Below are positions 1-6,596 of a DNA stretch of 12,617 nt, one piece after another. How positions within the stretch are numbered: position 1 is the first letter of the stretch; every line of letters starts with the position of its first letter. This DNA comes from CAIOSQ01 sp041178225 (lineage in GTDB: Bacteria > Pseudomonadota > Alphaproteobacteria > CACIAM-22H2). The stretch spans positions 1 through 12,617 of the forward strand of contig JBEGVV010000033.1 of assembly GCA_041178225.1 (NCBI GenBank), in the 5' to 3' direction. The translations under genes and the position numbers were made by a program. The notes beneath the pieces were generated by a model that did not search any database, was not told the origin of the DNA, and saw only the letters and a program-made list of their open reading frames with translations.

Positions 1-1
1 G

Positions 2-952
2 CTGCGCATGCGCGTGCCCTTCCCGCCCGAGCACATCAACCTCTGGCTGGTCGAGGATGGCGAGGGCTGGGCGATCGTCGATTGCGGCCTCGGCCTCGAC
101 GAGACGCGCGAGGCCTGGGAGGCGGTCTTCGCCACCCGGCTCGGCGGCAGGCCCGTCACGCGCATCCTCGTCACCCATTTCCATCCCGACCATCTCGGCC
201 TCGGCACCTGGCTCTCGGCGCGCTGGGGCGCCGAGGTCTGGATGACGCAGGGCGAATGGATGACCGCGCGCGGCGTCCATCCCGAGGCCGGCGCGGCGGA
301 GATCGCCAACAAGCTCGCCTTCTACCGCCGCAACGGCGTGCCCGAGGCGTCGCTCCAGGGCTTCGCGACCCCGCCGAATTCCTTCTACCGCTCGATGGTG
401 CCGGCGATCCCGCAACGCTTCGTGCGCTTGCACGAGGGGCAGTCCCTGCGCATCGGCGCGCATGAATGGCGCGTCATCGTCGGCCGCGGCCATGCGCCCG
501 AGCATGCCTGCCTCTGGTGCCCGGCGCTGGGCGCGCTGATATGCGGCGACATCCTGCTGCCGCGCATCTCGCCCAATGTCTCGGTCTGGGCGACCGAGCC
601 GCTGGGCGACCCGCTCACGGAGTTCCTCTCCTCGCTGGACGGCTTCGCCGAGGTGCCAGGCGACACGCTGGTCCTGCCCGCGCATGGCCAGCCCTATCGC
701 GGCATCCATCGCCGCATCGCCGCCCTGCGCGCGCATCACGAGGAGCGGCTCGACCGCATCGCCGCGGCGCTCGCGCAGGGGCCGCGCCATGCCGTGGGCT
801 GCTTCCCGCTGCTGTTCCGGCGCGAGATCGGCGCCGCCAACATGGGCCTCGCGCTCGGCGAGGCGGTGGCGCATCTCCACCGCCTCGTCTCGCAGGGTCG
901 CGCGACGCGGCTGCCGGCCGCGGACGGCGTCCAGCTCTTCGCCGCCGCCTGA
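2..952 (+). CDS. MBL-fold metallo-hydrolase with C-terminal winged-helix region (5' partial)
   Basis: Probable zinc-dependent hydrolase of the metallo-beta-lactamase superfamily, glyoxalase II/LACTB2-like; the substrate cannot be told from sequence. The zinc motif HFHPDH is present. Numbering from the Met codon at 8, it gives H57, H59, D61 and H62, with further likely ligands H162 (in GHAPEH), D181 (in CGDILLP) and H226 (in PAHGQPY). Residues about 240-305 are Ala/Leu/Arg-rich and helical (LALGEAVAHLHRLV), as in the winged-helix tail of LACTB2-like members. The frame is open to the window edge and the sequence already sits in the first beta strands (INLWLVEDG), so the true start is probably upstream; the Met at 8 is the only ATG available here. 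The gene converges on the small repeat protein downstream. The fold is near certain, the biological role unknown. Confidence 0.85.
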   Translation: MRMRVPFPPEHINLWLVEDGEGWAIVDCGLGLDETREAWEAVFATRLGGRPVTRILVTHFHPDHLGLGTWLSARWGAEVWMTQGEWMTARGVHPEAGAAEIANKLAFYRRNGVPEASLQGFATPPNSFYRSMVPAIPQRFVRLHEGQSLRIGAHEWRVIVGRGHAPEHACLWCPALGALICGDILLPRISPNVSVWATEPLGDPLTEFLSSLDGFAEVPGDTLVLPAHGQPYRGIHRRIAALRAHHEERLDRIAAALAQGPRHAVGCFPLLFRREIGAANMGLALGEAVAHLHRLVSQGRATRLPAADGVQLFAAA

Positions 953-960
953 GGGCGGCG
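943..960. terminator. GC hairpin between convergent genes, stop codon in its loop
   Basis: CGCCGCC (943-949) pairs with GGCGGCG (954-960), a 7-bp stem around a 4-base loop TGAG that holds the TGA stop of the hydrolase gene. Two adjacent GGCGCC palindromes (957-962 and 964-969) run up to the stop of the gene on the other strand. There is no T-run on either side, so intrinsic termination is only a possibility. Its place between two convergent stops is the main argument. Confidence 0.35.
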
Positions 961-969
961 CCAGGCGCC

Positions 970-1386
970 TCAGTTCGTCGCCTGGCCGGTCGGCTGCCCG
1001 CGCCGCTCGGCCGCCCGCGCGCGCTGGGCCGCGCGCTCCTCGGGCGTCATGTTCGCCGCGCGCTCGCGGGCCGCCTGGCGCCGCGCATCGGCCCTCTGCC
1101 GCTCCTCGGGCGTCATGCGCTCGCGCGCCTCGGCGCGGCGCGCGCGGCGCTCCTCCACGGCCTTCTGCCGCTCCTCGGCCGACATCGCCTGCCAGCGGCG
1201 GCGCTCGGCCTCGCGCTGCTCCTGCGTCATGCGCGGACGCGACACGGACTCGCCCGCCGCCGCCGCGCCGCCGGGCATGCCCTGCGCCGAGGCGAGGCCG
1301 GGGACGGAGACCAGCAGCGCCAGCGCTGCCGCGCGCAGCGCCTTCGCGGGCCTGCGGCCCGCCTCGATGTTCGTCGTCGTCGCCAT
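970..1386 (-). CDS. Small secreted protein with MTPEER-type charged repeats
   Basis: Predicted exported protein of 138 residues, function unknown. Residues 1-34 look like a Sec signal peptide: a basic start with RR at 11-12, hydrophobic ALRAAALALLVSVPG, and a likely cut after ASA (34/35). The mature part is almost all Arg, Glu, Ala and Gln, in four units that begin at residues 53, 68, 91 and 113 (MTQEQ, MSAEER, MTPEER, MTPEER), spaced 15-23 residues and probably helical. It recalls DUF3106 or Spy/CpxP-like periplasmic proteins but matches none clearly. The ATG at 1384-1386 is chosen because AAGGGGG lies just upstream and the signal peptide starts there; the frame continues upstream to 1479 without a signal-like sequence. 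It lies 92 bases after tadA on the same strand and may or may not be cotranscribed. Confidence 0.72.
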   Translation of the reverse strand: MATTTNIEAGRRPAKALRAAALALLVSVPGLASAQGMPGGAAAAGESVSRPRMTQEQREAERRRWQAMSAEERQKAVEERRARRAEARERMTPEERQRADARRQAARERAANMTPEERAAQRARAAERRGQPTGQATN

Positions 1387-1478
1387 CGTCACCCCCTTGG
1401 GTTCGAAGCGGCGCTGGAGCGCGCCCTTCGCGACGATGTCTACCCGCCTCGCGCCGCGGCCGGGCGCAGGCATCGGCA

Positions 1479-1955
1479 TTAGGCGCCGCCGCCCTCGCGC
1501 CTAGCACGGAAGAAGGAACGCAGCGCCTCGCCTGCTTCCTGGGCGAAGGGCCCCTGCGCCACCTCGCAGCGCCAGTGGCAGGTCGGCTGCGCGAAGATGC
1601 GCGGGCCATGCAGCACGCCGCCGCCCTTGGGATCGGCGGCGGCGAAGACCACGCGCGCCAGCCGCGCGAAGCTCGCCGCGGTGGCGCACATCGCGCAGGG
1701 CTCCAGCGTGACGTAGAGCACGCAGCCCGGCAGGCGCTTGGCGCCGAGGCGCTCCGCCGCCGCGCGGATCGCGAGCATCTCGGCATGCGCCGTGGGGTCG
1801 CGCCGCGCCTCGACGAGGTTGTGCGCGCGCGCCAGCACCGCGCCATCCGGGCCGACCAGGACGGCGCCGACCGGCACCTCGCCCGCGCGCGCGGCGGCCT
1901 CGGCCTCCTCGAGCGCGAGGCGCATCGTCGCGGCGTCGAAATTCCCGGTGTCCAT
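1479..1955 (-). CDS. tadA: tRNA-specific adenosine deaminase TadA
   Basis: Cytoplasmic zinc enzyme that converts adenosine 34 to inosine in the anticodon of tRNA-Arg(ACG), so that one tRNA reads several Arg codons. The cytidine/deoxycytidylate deaminase signature is complete: HAE at residues 57-59 (zinc ligand H57, catalytic E59) and PCAMC at 86-90 (zinc ligands C87 and C90). EVPVGAVLV near residue 26 and DPKGGGVLHG after the second motif are also TadA-like. The length, 158 residues, is normal. The start at 1955 is the first ATG; an internal ATG at 1925 (TMRLALEEAE) is possible, and neither has a strong ribosome site. It is divergent from the pseudouridine synthase across about 80 bases, where I see no convincing promoter boxes. 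A guanine deaminase or other relative is less likely, given the PCAMC and EVPVGAV motifs. Confidence 0.93.
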   Translation of the reverse strand: MDTGNFDAATMRLALEEAEAAARAGEVPVGAVLVGPDGAVLARAHNLVEARRDPTAHAEMLAIRAAAERLGAKRLPGCVLYVTLEPCAMCATAASFARLARVVFAAADPKGGGVLHGPRIFAQPTCHWRCEVAQGPFAQEAGEALRSFFRARREGGGA

Positions 1956-2033
1956 GGCCGCGACATTCCCGCCGCGCGGCCTGCGCGGTCAATGCCGCTC
2001 GCCGCCGGGGCCCCGCTCTGCTACATGCGCGCG

Positions 2034-2789
2034 ATGGACCAGGAACATCCCGGCGAGCGCATCGCCAAGGTGATCGCGCGCTCCGGCCGCGCCTCGCGCC
2101 GCGACGCCGAGCGCCTGGTGGCGGAGGGACGCGTGAGCGTGAACGGGGAGGTGCTGTCCTCGCCCGCGCGCAACGTCACCGCGCAGGACGTCGTCGCGAT
2201 CGACGGCGTGCCGCTCGCGGCCCCGGCGCGCACCCGCCTCTTCCGCTTCCACAAGCCCGATCGCTGCATCACCGCCGCGCGCGACCCCGAGGGGCGCCGC
2301 ACGATCTACGACGTGCTGCCGCGCGAGCTGCCGCGGCTGATGCCGGTCGGGCGGCTGGACTGGAACTCCGAGGGGCTGCTGCTGCTGACCAACGACGGCG
2401 AGCTCAAGCGCCATCTCGAGCTGCCCGCCACGGCCTGGATCCGCCGCTACCGCGTGCGCGCCTTCGGCGACCCGCCCGACGCCGCGACCATCGCGCGGCT
2501 GTCGAAGGGGATCGAGATCGACGGCGTGCGCTACGACGGCATCGAGACCGCGATCGACCGCCGCCAGGGCGGCAATGTCTGGCTGACCATGGCGCTGCGC
2601 GAGGGCAAGAACCGCGAGATCCGCCGCGTGCTCTCGCATCTCGGCCTCGAGGTGAACCGGCTGATCCGCGTCTCCTACGGCGCCTTCCAGCTCGGCCATC
2701 TCGTCCCCGGCGCGATCGAGGAAGTGCCCGCGCGCAACCTGCGCGACCTCGTCGGCGGCGAGTTCGGCAAGGCGCCGGCGCGGCGCTGA
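2034..2789 (+). CDS. rluB: 23S/16S rRNA pseudouridine synthase, RluB/RsuA family
   Basis: Isomerises a specific uridine in rRNA to pseudouridine during ribosome assembly. An S4 RNA-binding domain lies at residues 8-50 (ERIAKVIARSG, ASRRDAERLV, GRVSVNG). The catalytic domain carries the family motif GRLDWNSEGLLLLTNDGEL, with catalytic D109, and ends with EGKNREIRRVLSHLGLEVNR. The length of 251 residues fits RluB/RsuA. The motif does not separate RluB (U2605 of 23S) from RsuA (U516 of 16S) or RluE/F; alphaproteobacterial members are usually called RluB, so the symbol is tentative. An in-frame ATG at 2025 gives three more residues, and neither start has a good ribosome site. rsmD follows after 22 bases on the same strand, an apparent rRNA-modification operon. 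Confidence 0.9.
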   Translation: MDQEHPGERIAKVIARSGRASRRDAERLVAEGRVSVNGEVLSSPARNVTAQDVVAIDGVPLAAPARTRLFRFHKPDRCITAARDPEGRRTIYDVLPRELPRLMPVGRLDWNSEGLLLLTNDGELKRHLELPATAWIRRYRVRAFGDPPDAATIARLSKGIEIDGVRYDGIETAIDRRQGGNVWLTMALREGKNREIRRVLSHLGLEVNRLIRVSYGAFQLGHLVPGAIEEVPARNLRDLVGGEFGKAPARR

Positions 2790-2811
2790 GACGGGCGGGC
2801 GGGGCAGCGAC

Positions 2812-3387
2812 ATGCGCATCGTCGCCGGACGCCATCGCGGCCTCGCGCTCGAGCCGCCCGCCGATGCGCGCATCCGCCCGACGGCCGATCGCGTGCGCCA
2901 GGCGATCTTCGACGTGCTCGAGCACCGCTTCGGCGTTGGCGCCGCCTCGCCGCTGCGCGGCGCGGTCGTGCTCGATGTCTTCTGCGGCTCCGGCGCGATG
3001 GGCATCGAGGCGCTGTCGCGCGGCGCGGCGCGCTGCATGTTCATGGATTCGGACCAGGGCGCGCTGGCACTGGCCGAGCGCAATGCCAGGCGCGCGCGGG
3101 AGACCGCCGCCACGCGCTTCCTGCGCCGCGACGCCACGCAGCCCGGCAAGGGAAGCGGCGAGGCGACGCTCGTCTTCATGGACCCGCCCTGGGGCGAGGA
3201 CCTCGCGCCGCGCGCGCTCGCCGCGCTGCGCGACCAGGGCTGGCTCGCGCCCGGCGCGATCGCCTGCATCGAGACCGGCGACCGCGAACGCTGCGACCCG
3301 CCCGAGGGCTTCGAACTGCTCGACGAGCGCAAGCACGGACGGGCGCGCGTCACCTTCCTGCGCTTCGCCGCGGTGGCGAGCGGCTAG
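2812..3387 (+). CDS. rsmD: 16S rRNA (guanine966-N2)-methyltransferase RsmD
   Basis: SAM-dependent methyltransferase that makes m2G966 in 16S rRNA on the 30S subunit. The N-terminus RIVAGRHRG followed by IRPTADRVRQAIFDVL (22-36) is the RsmD signature. SAM-binding motif I is LDVFCGSGAMGIEA (54-67), an acidic motif II region lies around MDSDQ (78-82), and the catalytic DPPW is at 124-127. At 191 residues the length is typical. The start ATG at 2812 gives the canonical MRIVAG start; the G-rich stretch GGGCGGGGCAG is a plausible but impure ribosome site. It lies 22 bases after the pseudouridine synthase gene, with no terminator between them. Immediately downstream the sequence changes character (IS remnant and repeat). 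Confidence 0.93.
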   Translation: MRIVAGRHRGLALEPPADARIRPTADRVRQAIFDVLEHRFGVGAASPLRGAVVLDVFCGSGAMGIEALSRGAARCMFMDSDQGALALAERNARRARETAATRFLRRDATQPGKGSGEATLVFMDPPWGEDLAPRALAALRDQGWLAPGAIACIETGDRERCDPPEGFELLDERKHGRARVTFLRFAAVASG

Positions 3388-3390
3388 GCT

Positions 3391-3525
3391 TCCACCCGGA
3401 ACGCCCGCAGGCGACGACGGGCCCAGATCGTTAGCCACCCGCGATGCACCACGGGTCGGGCGCTCGAGGCAGAAGGCGGGGATCCGGTCCTCGACCTCCG
3501 GCGAAGCAGGGTTCAGGTGCGGCTG
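3391..3525 (-). pseudogene. Decayed fragment of an IS481-type transposase (HTH region)
   Basis: On the - strand this stretch reads PHLNPASPEVEDRI, then AFCLERPTRGASRVANDL, then SSPAGVPGG. This lines up almost without gaps with the second helix-turn-helix segment of IS481-type integrase-like transposases, as I recall it (PNLKNRTPPEIEERV, AYSLENPAQGQVRVANEL, VSPSGVRGVW). A few residues seem lost after VANDL, and the conserved R and W of GVRGVW are P and S. No start, DDE domain or terminal repeats are seen, and the reading stops making sense at the rsmD stop codon, so only about 45 codons survive. An inverted repeat TCGAGG (3464-3469)/CCTCGA (3489-3494) and an ACCCG/CGGGT pair (3437-3441, 3452-3456) also lie here. 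The family match is from memory and needs a search. Confidence 0.45.
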
Positions 3526-3557
3526 GGGAGTAATCCGGGCTCCGTCCCGGGTTTCCT
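3525..3557. repeat. 33-base direct repeat, copy 1, with 8-bp hairpin
   Basis: This copy matches 4735-4767 at 32 of 33 bases, in the same orientation. It starts GGGGAGTAATCCGGG and ends GGGTTTCCT. AATCCGGG (3532-3539) and CCCGGGTT (3546-3553) form an 8-bp stem (one T-G pair) around CTCCGT, followed by TTCCT, so it could act as a weak terminator on the + strand. On the - strand it reads ETRDGARITP, in frame with the transposase fragment beside it. It lies 45 bases before the PL5-like gene. Confidence 0.85.
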
Positions 3558-3570
3558 CTCGCTTTGCCGG

Positions 3571-3585
3571 CGCCACGCGGTGGCG
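3571..3585. repeat. Perfect 6-bp inverted repeat upstream of the PL5-like gene
   Basis: CGCCAC (3571-3576), spacer GCG, GTGGCG (3580-3585). It ends 16 bases before the chosen start codon at 3602, a position where a hairpin or a repressor site could affect expression. Such short GC palindromes are frequent by chance at this base composition, so a role is unproven. Confidence 0.3.
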
Positions 3586-3601
3586 GCATGATCCGCTGGC
3601 G

Positions 3602-4726
3602 ATGGTTTCGATGACCTCAGGCGCCCCCACGCCGCTGCGCCGCCGCGCCGTGCTGCTCGCTGCCGCGGCCGCTTCGCTCGGCGGCTGCGCGGGCGCCGCG
3701 TCGCCGCCCGGTCCTCCGCTCGTCAACCCCTTCGACGCCGCCGCCCTGCGCGCGCGCAAGGGCAGGCCGTCGCGTGGCGGCGCGACCTGCGCCGCGGCGA
3801 GCCCGCCGGCGGCGGACCTGGTCGTGCCGAACTTCTACACCGACCCTCCGGTCTATAGCCGCGTCGATCCCGCCCGCCTCGCCGCGCGCGACGCGGCGGT
3901 CGCGCCCGTGAACGCGCTGGCCAGGACCGTGACGCAGGCCGCCGATGCCTGGGCCGCGTCGCGGCCCGCGGATGGGCGCCTCGCCGCCTGCGCCGCCGCC
4001 GCGCTCGATGCCGCGGCTCGGGCGCGCTCCATGCTCGGCCGCGTGGACAGCCAGGGCGGCTTCGAGCGCAAATGGGCGTGGTGCGGCCTCGCGCTCGCGC
4101 ATCTCAAGCTCGCCCAGGCGCCCGAATACGACCAGGCCGCGCAGGCGCGGGTGCGCGCCTATCTCGCCGAGGGCTTCGCCGCGCTGCGCGGGCCCTATGA
4201 CCGGCCGCCTTCCGGCGCGCCGTCGAGCCAGATGAACAACCACATGACCTGGGCGGGGCTGGCGGCGATGGCGATGGGGCTCGCGGCCGATGACCGGACG
4301 GCCTGGGACTGGGGCCTGTCGCGGATGGACCGCACCCTGGCGCAGGTCGACGTCGATGGCTTCCTGCCGCAGGAGGTGCTGCGCGGGAGCAAGGCGTGGC
4401 ACTACCACATCTTCACGATGGGGCCGCTCGCCATGGGCGCCTTCCTCGCGCGCGCCAATGGCGCCGACTTCGCCGATGCGCGCGACGGGGCGTTTTGGCG
4501 CGTCGCGCGGCTCACGCTCGGCGCCTATTCCGATCCCGCGCGCTTCGTCGCGCGGACCGGCCGCGCGCAGGACGTCTGGGGCGAACGGCCCTCGGTCGGC
4601 TGGCTGGAGATCCTCGCCGGGGAGTTCGGCGTCGCCGAGGCGCTCGTCCACCTGCAGGGTCGCCGCCCGCAGCGCGACCCCTGGCTGGGCGGCGACCTCA
4701 CCTTCTGGTTCGCGCGCGACGCGTGA
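3602..4726 (+). CDS. Alginate-lyase-like (PL5/AlgL family) lipoprotein
   Basis: Member of the alginate lyase family PL5, which cleaves mannuronate-containing chains by beta-elimination in the periplasm. The 374-residue product starts with a lipoprotein signal: RRR at 13-15, hydrophobic AVLLAAAAASL, and lipobox LGGC with C29 as the lipidated cysteine. Family marks are KWAWCGLALAHLKLA, NNHMTW (212-217; catalytic N and H of the family) and QVDVDGFLPQEV. The later segment aligns gaplessly with AlgL as I recall it (LPNEL, RALAYHNYALPPLAM). In that alignment the catalytic Arg is K264 and the catalytic Tyr is F271, while Y268 and H269 are kept. It may therefore be altered in activity or act on another uronan. 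Start 3602 is tentative; ATG 3611 also keeps the signal. No polysaccharide synthesis genes are nearby, and near-identical direct repeats bracket the gene. Confidence 0.75.
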   Translation: MVSMTSGAPTPLRRRAVLLAAAAASLGGCAGAASPPGPPLVNPFDAAALRARKGRPSRGGATCAAASPPAADLVVPNFYTDPPVYSRVDPARLAARDAAVAPVNALARTVTQAADAWAASRPADGRLAACAAAALDAAARARSMLGRVDSQGGFERKWAWCGLALAHLKLAQAPEYDQAAQARVRAYLAEGFAALRGPYDRPPSGAPSSQMNNHMTWAGLAAMAMGLAADDRTAWDWGLSRMDRTLAQVDVDGFLPQEVLRGSKAWHYHIFTMGPLAMGAFLARANGADFADARDGAFWRVARLTLGAYSDPARFVARTGRAQDVWGERPSVGWLEILAGEFGVAEALVHLQGRRPQRDPWLGGDLTFWFARDA

Positions 4727-4734
4727 GGCGGGCG

Positions 4735-4767
4735 GGGGAGTAATCCGGGCTCCGTCCCCGGTTTCCT
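4735..4767. repeat. 33-base direct repeat, copy 2, overlapping mutL stop
   Basis: Same sequence and orientation as 3525-3557 except one base (C for G at 4759), which breaks one pair of the 8-bp stem seen in copy 1; AA-CCGGG/CCCGG-TT can still pair with a bulged T. It fills the 39-base gap between the PL5-like stop codon and the convergent mutL stop, and its last two bases (4766-4767) are part of the mutL stop TAG. It may serve as a two-way terminator, or be what remains of the same mobile sequence as copy 1. On the - strand it reads ETGDGARITP. Confidence 0.85.
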
Positions 4768-6592
4768 AGCGTCGGCCGAAGAGGCGCTCGATGTCGGCGA
4801 GCTTGAGCTCGACCCAGGTGGGGCGGCCGTGGTTGCACTGGCCGGAATGGGGCGTCGCCTCCATGCGGCGGAGCAGCGCGTTCATCTCCTCGGGCGAGAG
4901 GCGCCGCCCGGCGCGCACGCTGCCGTGGCAGGCCATGGTCGAGCAGATGTCGGCGAGGCGCTCGCCCAGCGCCAGCGCGTCGCCATGCTCCTCGAGCTCG
5001 TCGGCGAGGTCGCGCACCAGCCCCGCGGCGTCGACCGTGCCGAGCAGCGCGGGCACCTCGCGCACGGCGATCGCGCCGCGGCCGAAGCCCTCGATGGCGA
5101 GGCCGAGGCGCAGCAGGTCGTCGGCGCGCGCGAGCAGGCGGCCGGCGCGCGCCTCGTCGAGCTCCACGATCTCCGGGATCAGCAGCGCCTGGCGGCGCAC
5201 GCCCTGCGCCGCGAGCTCGGCCTTGATGCGCTCGTAGACCAGGCGCTCATGCGCGGCGTGCTGGTCGACCACCACGATGCCGTCGGCGGTCTGGGCGAGG
5301 ATGTAGGTCTCGAAGAGCTGCGCGCGCGCCACGCCAAGCGGGAAGGACGCGGCCTCCGTGGCGCCGGGCGGCGGCGCGGCGGCGGGGGCGGAAAGCGGGG
5401 CGGCGCCGAGCGGCGCCTGGAAGGAAAGCGCCGCCGCGCCCAGCGCCTCGGCGAAGCCCGCGCGCGCATGGGCATGGCCGGGGAAGGACGGCCAGGCGCC
5501 GCCGGCGGCGGCAGGCTGCGCGGGCAGCATGCCCGGGCGCAGCGCGGCGAGCGCGTCGAGGCCCGGCGTGGTCGCGGCGCGGAAGCCGGCGCCGGCGAGC
5601 GCATGCTTGAGCGCGCCGACGAGCAGGCCGCGCACGAGGCCCGCGTCGCGGAAGCGCACCTCCGACTTCGCGGGATGGACGTTCACGTCGACCTGGTCGG
5701 GAGGCAGCTCGACGAAGAGCGCGACGACGGGGTGGCGGTCGCGCGCGAGGAAATCGGCATAGGCCGCGCGCACCGCGCCGGCGAGCAGCCTGTCGCGCAC
5801 CGGCCTGCCATTGACGAACAGGTACTGCATCTGCGCGGTCGCGCGATGGAAGGTCGGCAGGCTCGCATGGCCGACCAGGCGCACGCCCTCGCGCTCGGCA
5901 TCGACCTCGATCGCGTTGTCGAAGAACTCGCGGTCGATGACGGCGGCGAGGCGACCGAGCCGCGCCGCCGCGCCCTCGCCCGCCGCCGGCGCGAGGCGCA
6001 GCGCCTGGCGGCCATCGGCGAGGACCGAGAAGGCGATGTGCGGGTTCGCCATCGCCAGGCGCTCGACCGCGTCGAGGCAGGCCTGGAGCTCGGCGCGGTC
6101 GCCCTTGAGGAACTTGAGCCGCGCGGGCGTGGCGAAGAAGAGGTCGCGGATCTCGACGCGCGTTCCCGCGCCATGGGCCGAGGGCTCCGGCCCCTCGCGC
6201 CGCCCGCCCTCGACGCGGATGGTCCAGGCCTCGGCGGCACCCGCGGCGCGGCTGGTGATGGCGAGGCGCGCCACCGCGCCGATCGAGGGCAACGCCTCGC
6301 CGCGGAAGCCGAAGGTGGAGATGCGCGTGAGGTCGTCGCCCGGGAGCTTCGAGGTGGCGTGGCGCTCCACGGCGAGCGCGAGGTCCTCGCGCGCCATGCC
6401 GCGGCCATCGTCGGAGACGACGATGGCGGCCTTTCCGGCCTCCTTGAGGGCGACGTCGATGCGCCGCGCGCCGGCGTCGATCGCGTTCTCGACCACTTCC
6501 TTGAGCGCCGCCGCCGGCCGCTCGATCACCTCGCCGGCGGCGATCTGGTTGACGAGCGTGTCGGGCAGCCTGCGGATCACGCGCGCCTGCAC
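4766..6592 (-). CDS. mutL: DNA mismatch repair endonuclease MutL
   Basis: Mismatch repair protein that couples MutS recognition to strand incision. The N-terminal GHKL ATPase is complete: ENAIDA (35-40), DDGRGM (61-66), RHATSK (77-82) and GFRGEAL (95-101). A Pro/Ala-rich linker follows at about 345-425. The C-terminal domain carries the metal-binding endonuclease motif DQHAAHERLVYE (443-454), and near the end CNHGRP (586-591), so this is the nicking type found in bacteria without MutH. Length is 608 residues, normal. The start is GTG at 6592, 4 bases after the stop of the M16 partner gene, with GAGGG about 11 bases upstream inside that gene; translational coupling is likely. The gene ends at TAG (4766-4768), which lies partly inside the second 33-base repeat. 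Confidence 0.96.
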   Translation of the reverse strand: MQARVIRRLPDTLVNQIAAGEVIERPAAALKEVVENAIDAGARRIDVALKEAGKAAIVVSDDGRGMAREDLALAVERHATSKLPGDDLTRISTFGFRGEALPSIGAVARLAITSRAAGAAEAWTIRVEGGRREGPEPSAHGAGTRVEIRDLFFATPARLKFLKGDRAELQACLDAVERLAMANPHIAFSVLADGRQALRLAPAAGEGAAARLGRLAAVIDREFFDNAIEVDAEREGVRLVGHASLPTFHRATAQMQYLFVNGRPVRDRLLAGAVRAAYADFLARDRHPVVALFVELPPDQVDVNVHPAKSEVRFRDAGLVRGLLVGALKHALAGAGFRAATTPGLDALAALRPGMLPAQPAAAGGAWPSFPGHAHARAGFAEALGAAALSFQAPLGAAPLSAPAAAPPPGATEAASFPLGVARAQLFETYILAQTADGIVVVDQHAAHERLVYERIKAELAAQGVRRQALLIPEIVELDEARAGRLLARADDLLRLGLAIEGFGRGAIAVREVPALLGTVDAAGLVRDLADELEEHGDALALGERLADICSTMACHGSVRAGRRLSPEEMNALLRRMEATPHSGQCNHGRPTWVELKLADIERLFGRR

Positions 6593-6596
6593 GGCC

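Noticed and set aside
1033..1260. Regularly spaced repeats suggesting a CRISPR array or tandem repeat locus
   Set aside because: The repeats are in frame within a coding sequence with a signal peptide, spacing is uneven, and the units diverge as protein repeats do.
1387..1478. Promoter for the small repeat protein in the tadA-downstream gap
   Set aside because: No recognisable -35/-10 pair; only a GGCGC/GCGCC hairpin with no T-run is visible.
1987..3353. Long - strand open frame opposite the pseudouridine synthase and rsmD
   Set aside because: It mirrors two well-identified genes, has a low-complexity product and no ribosome site.
3430..3530. Possible tRNA or small RNA (GGGTTCAGGTGC resembles a T-loop)
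   Set aside because: The flanking bases do not pair into a T-stem, and no acceptor or anticodon stem is found; the transposase reading explains the stretch better.
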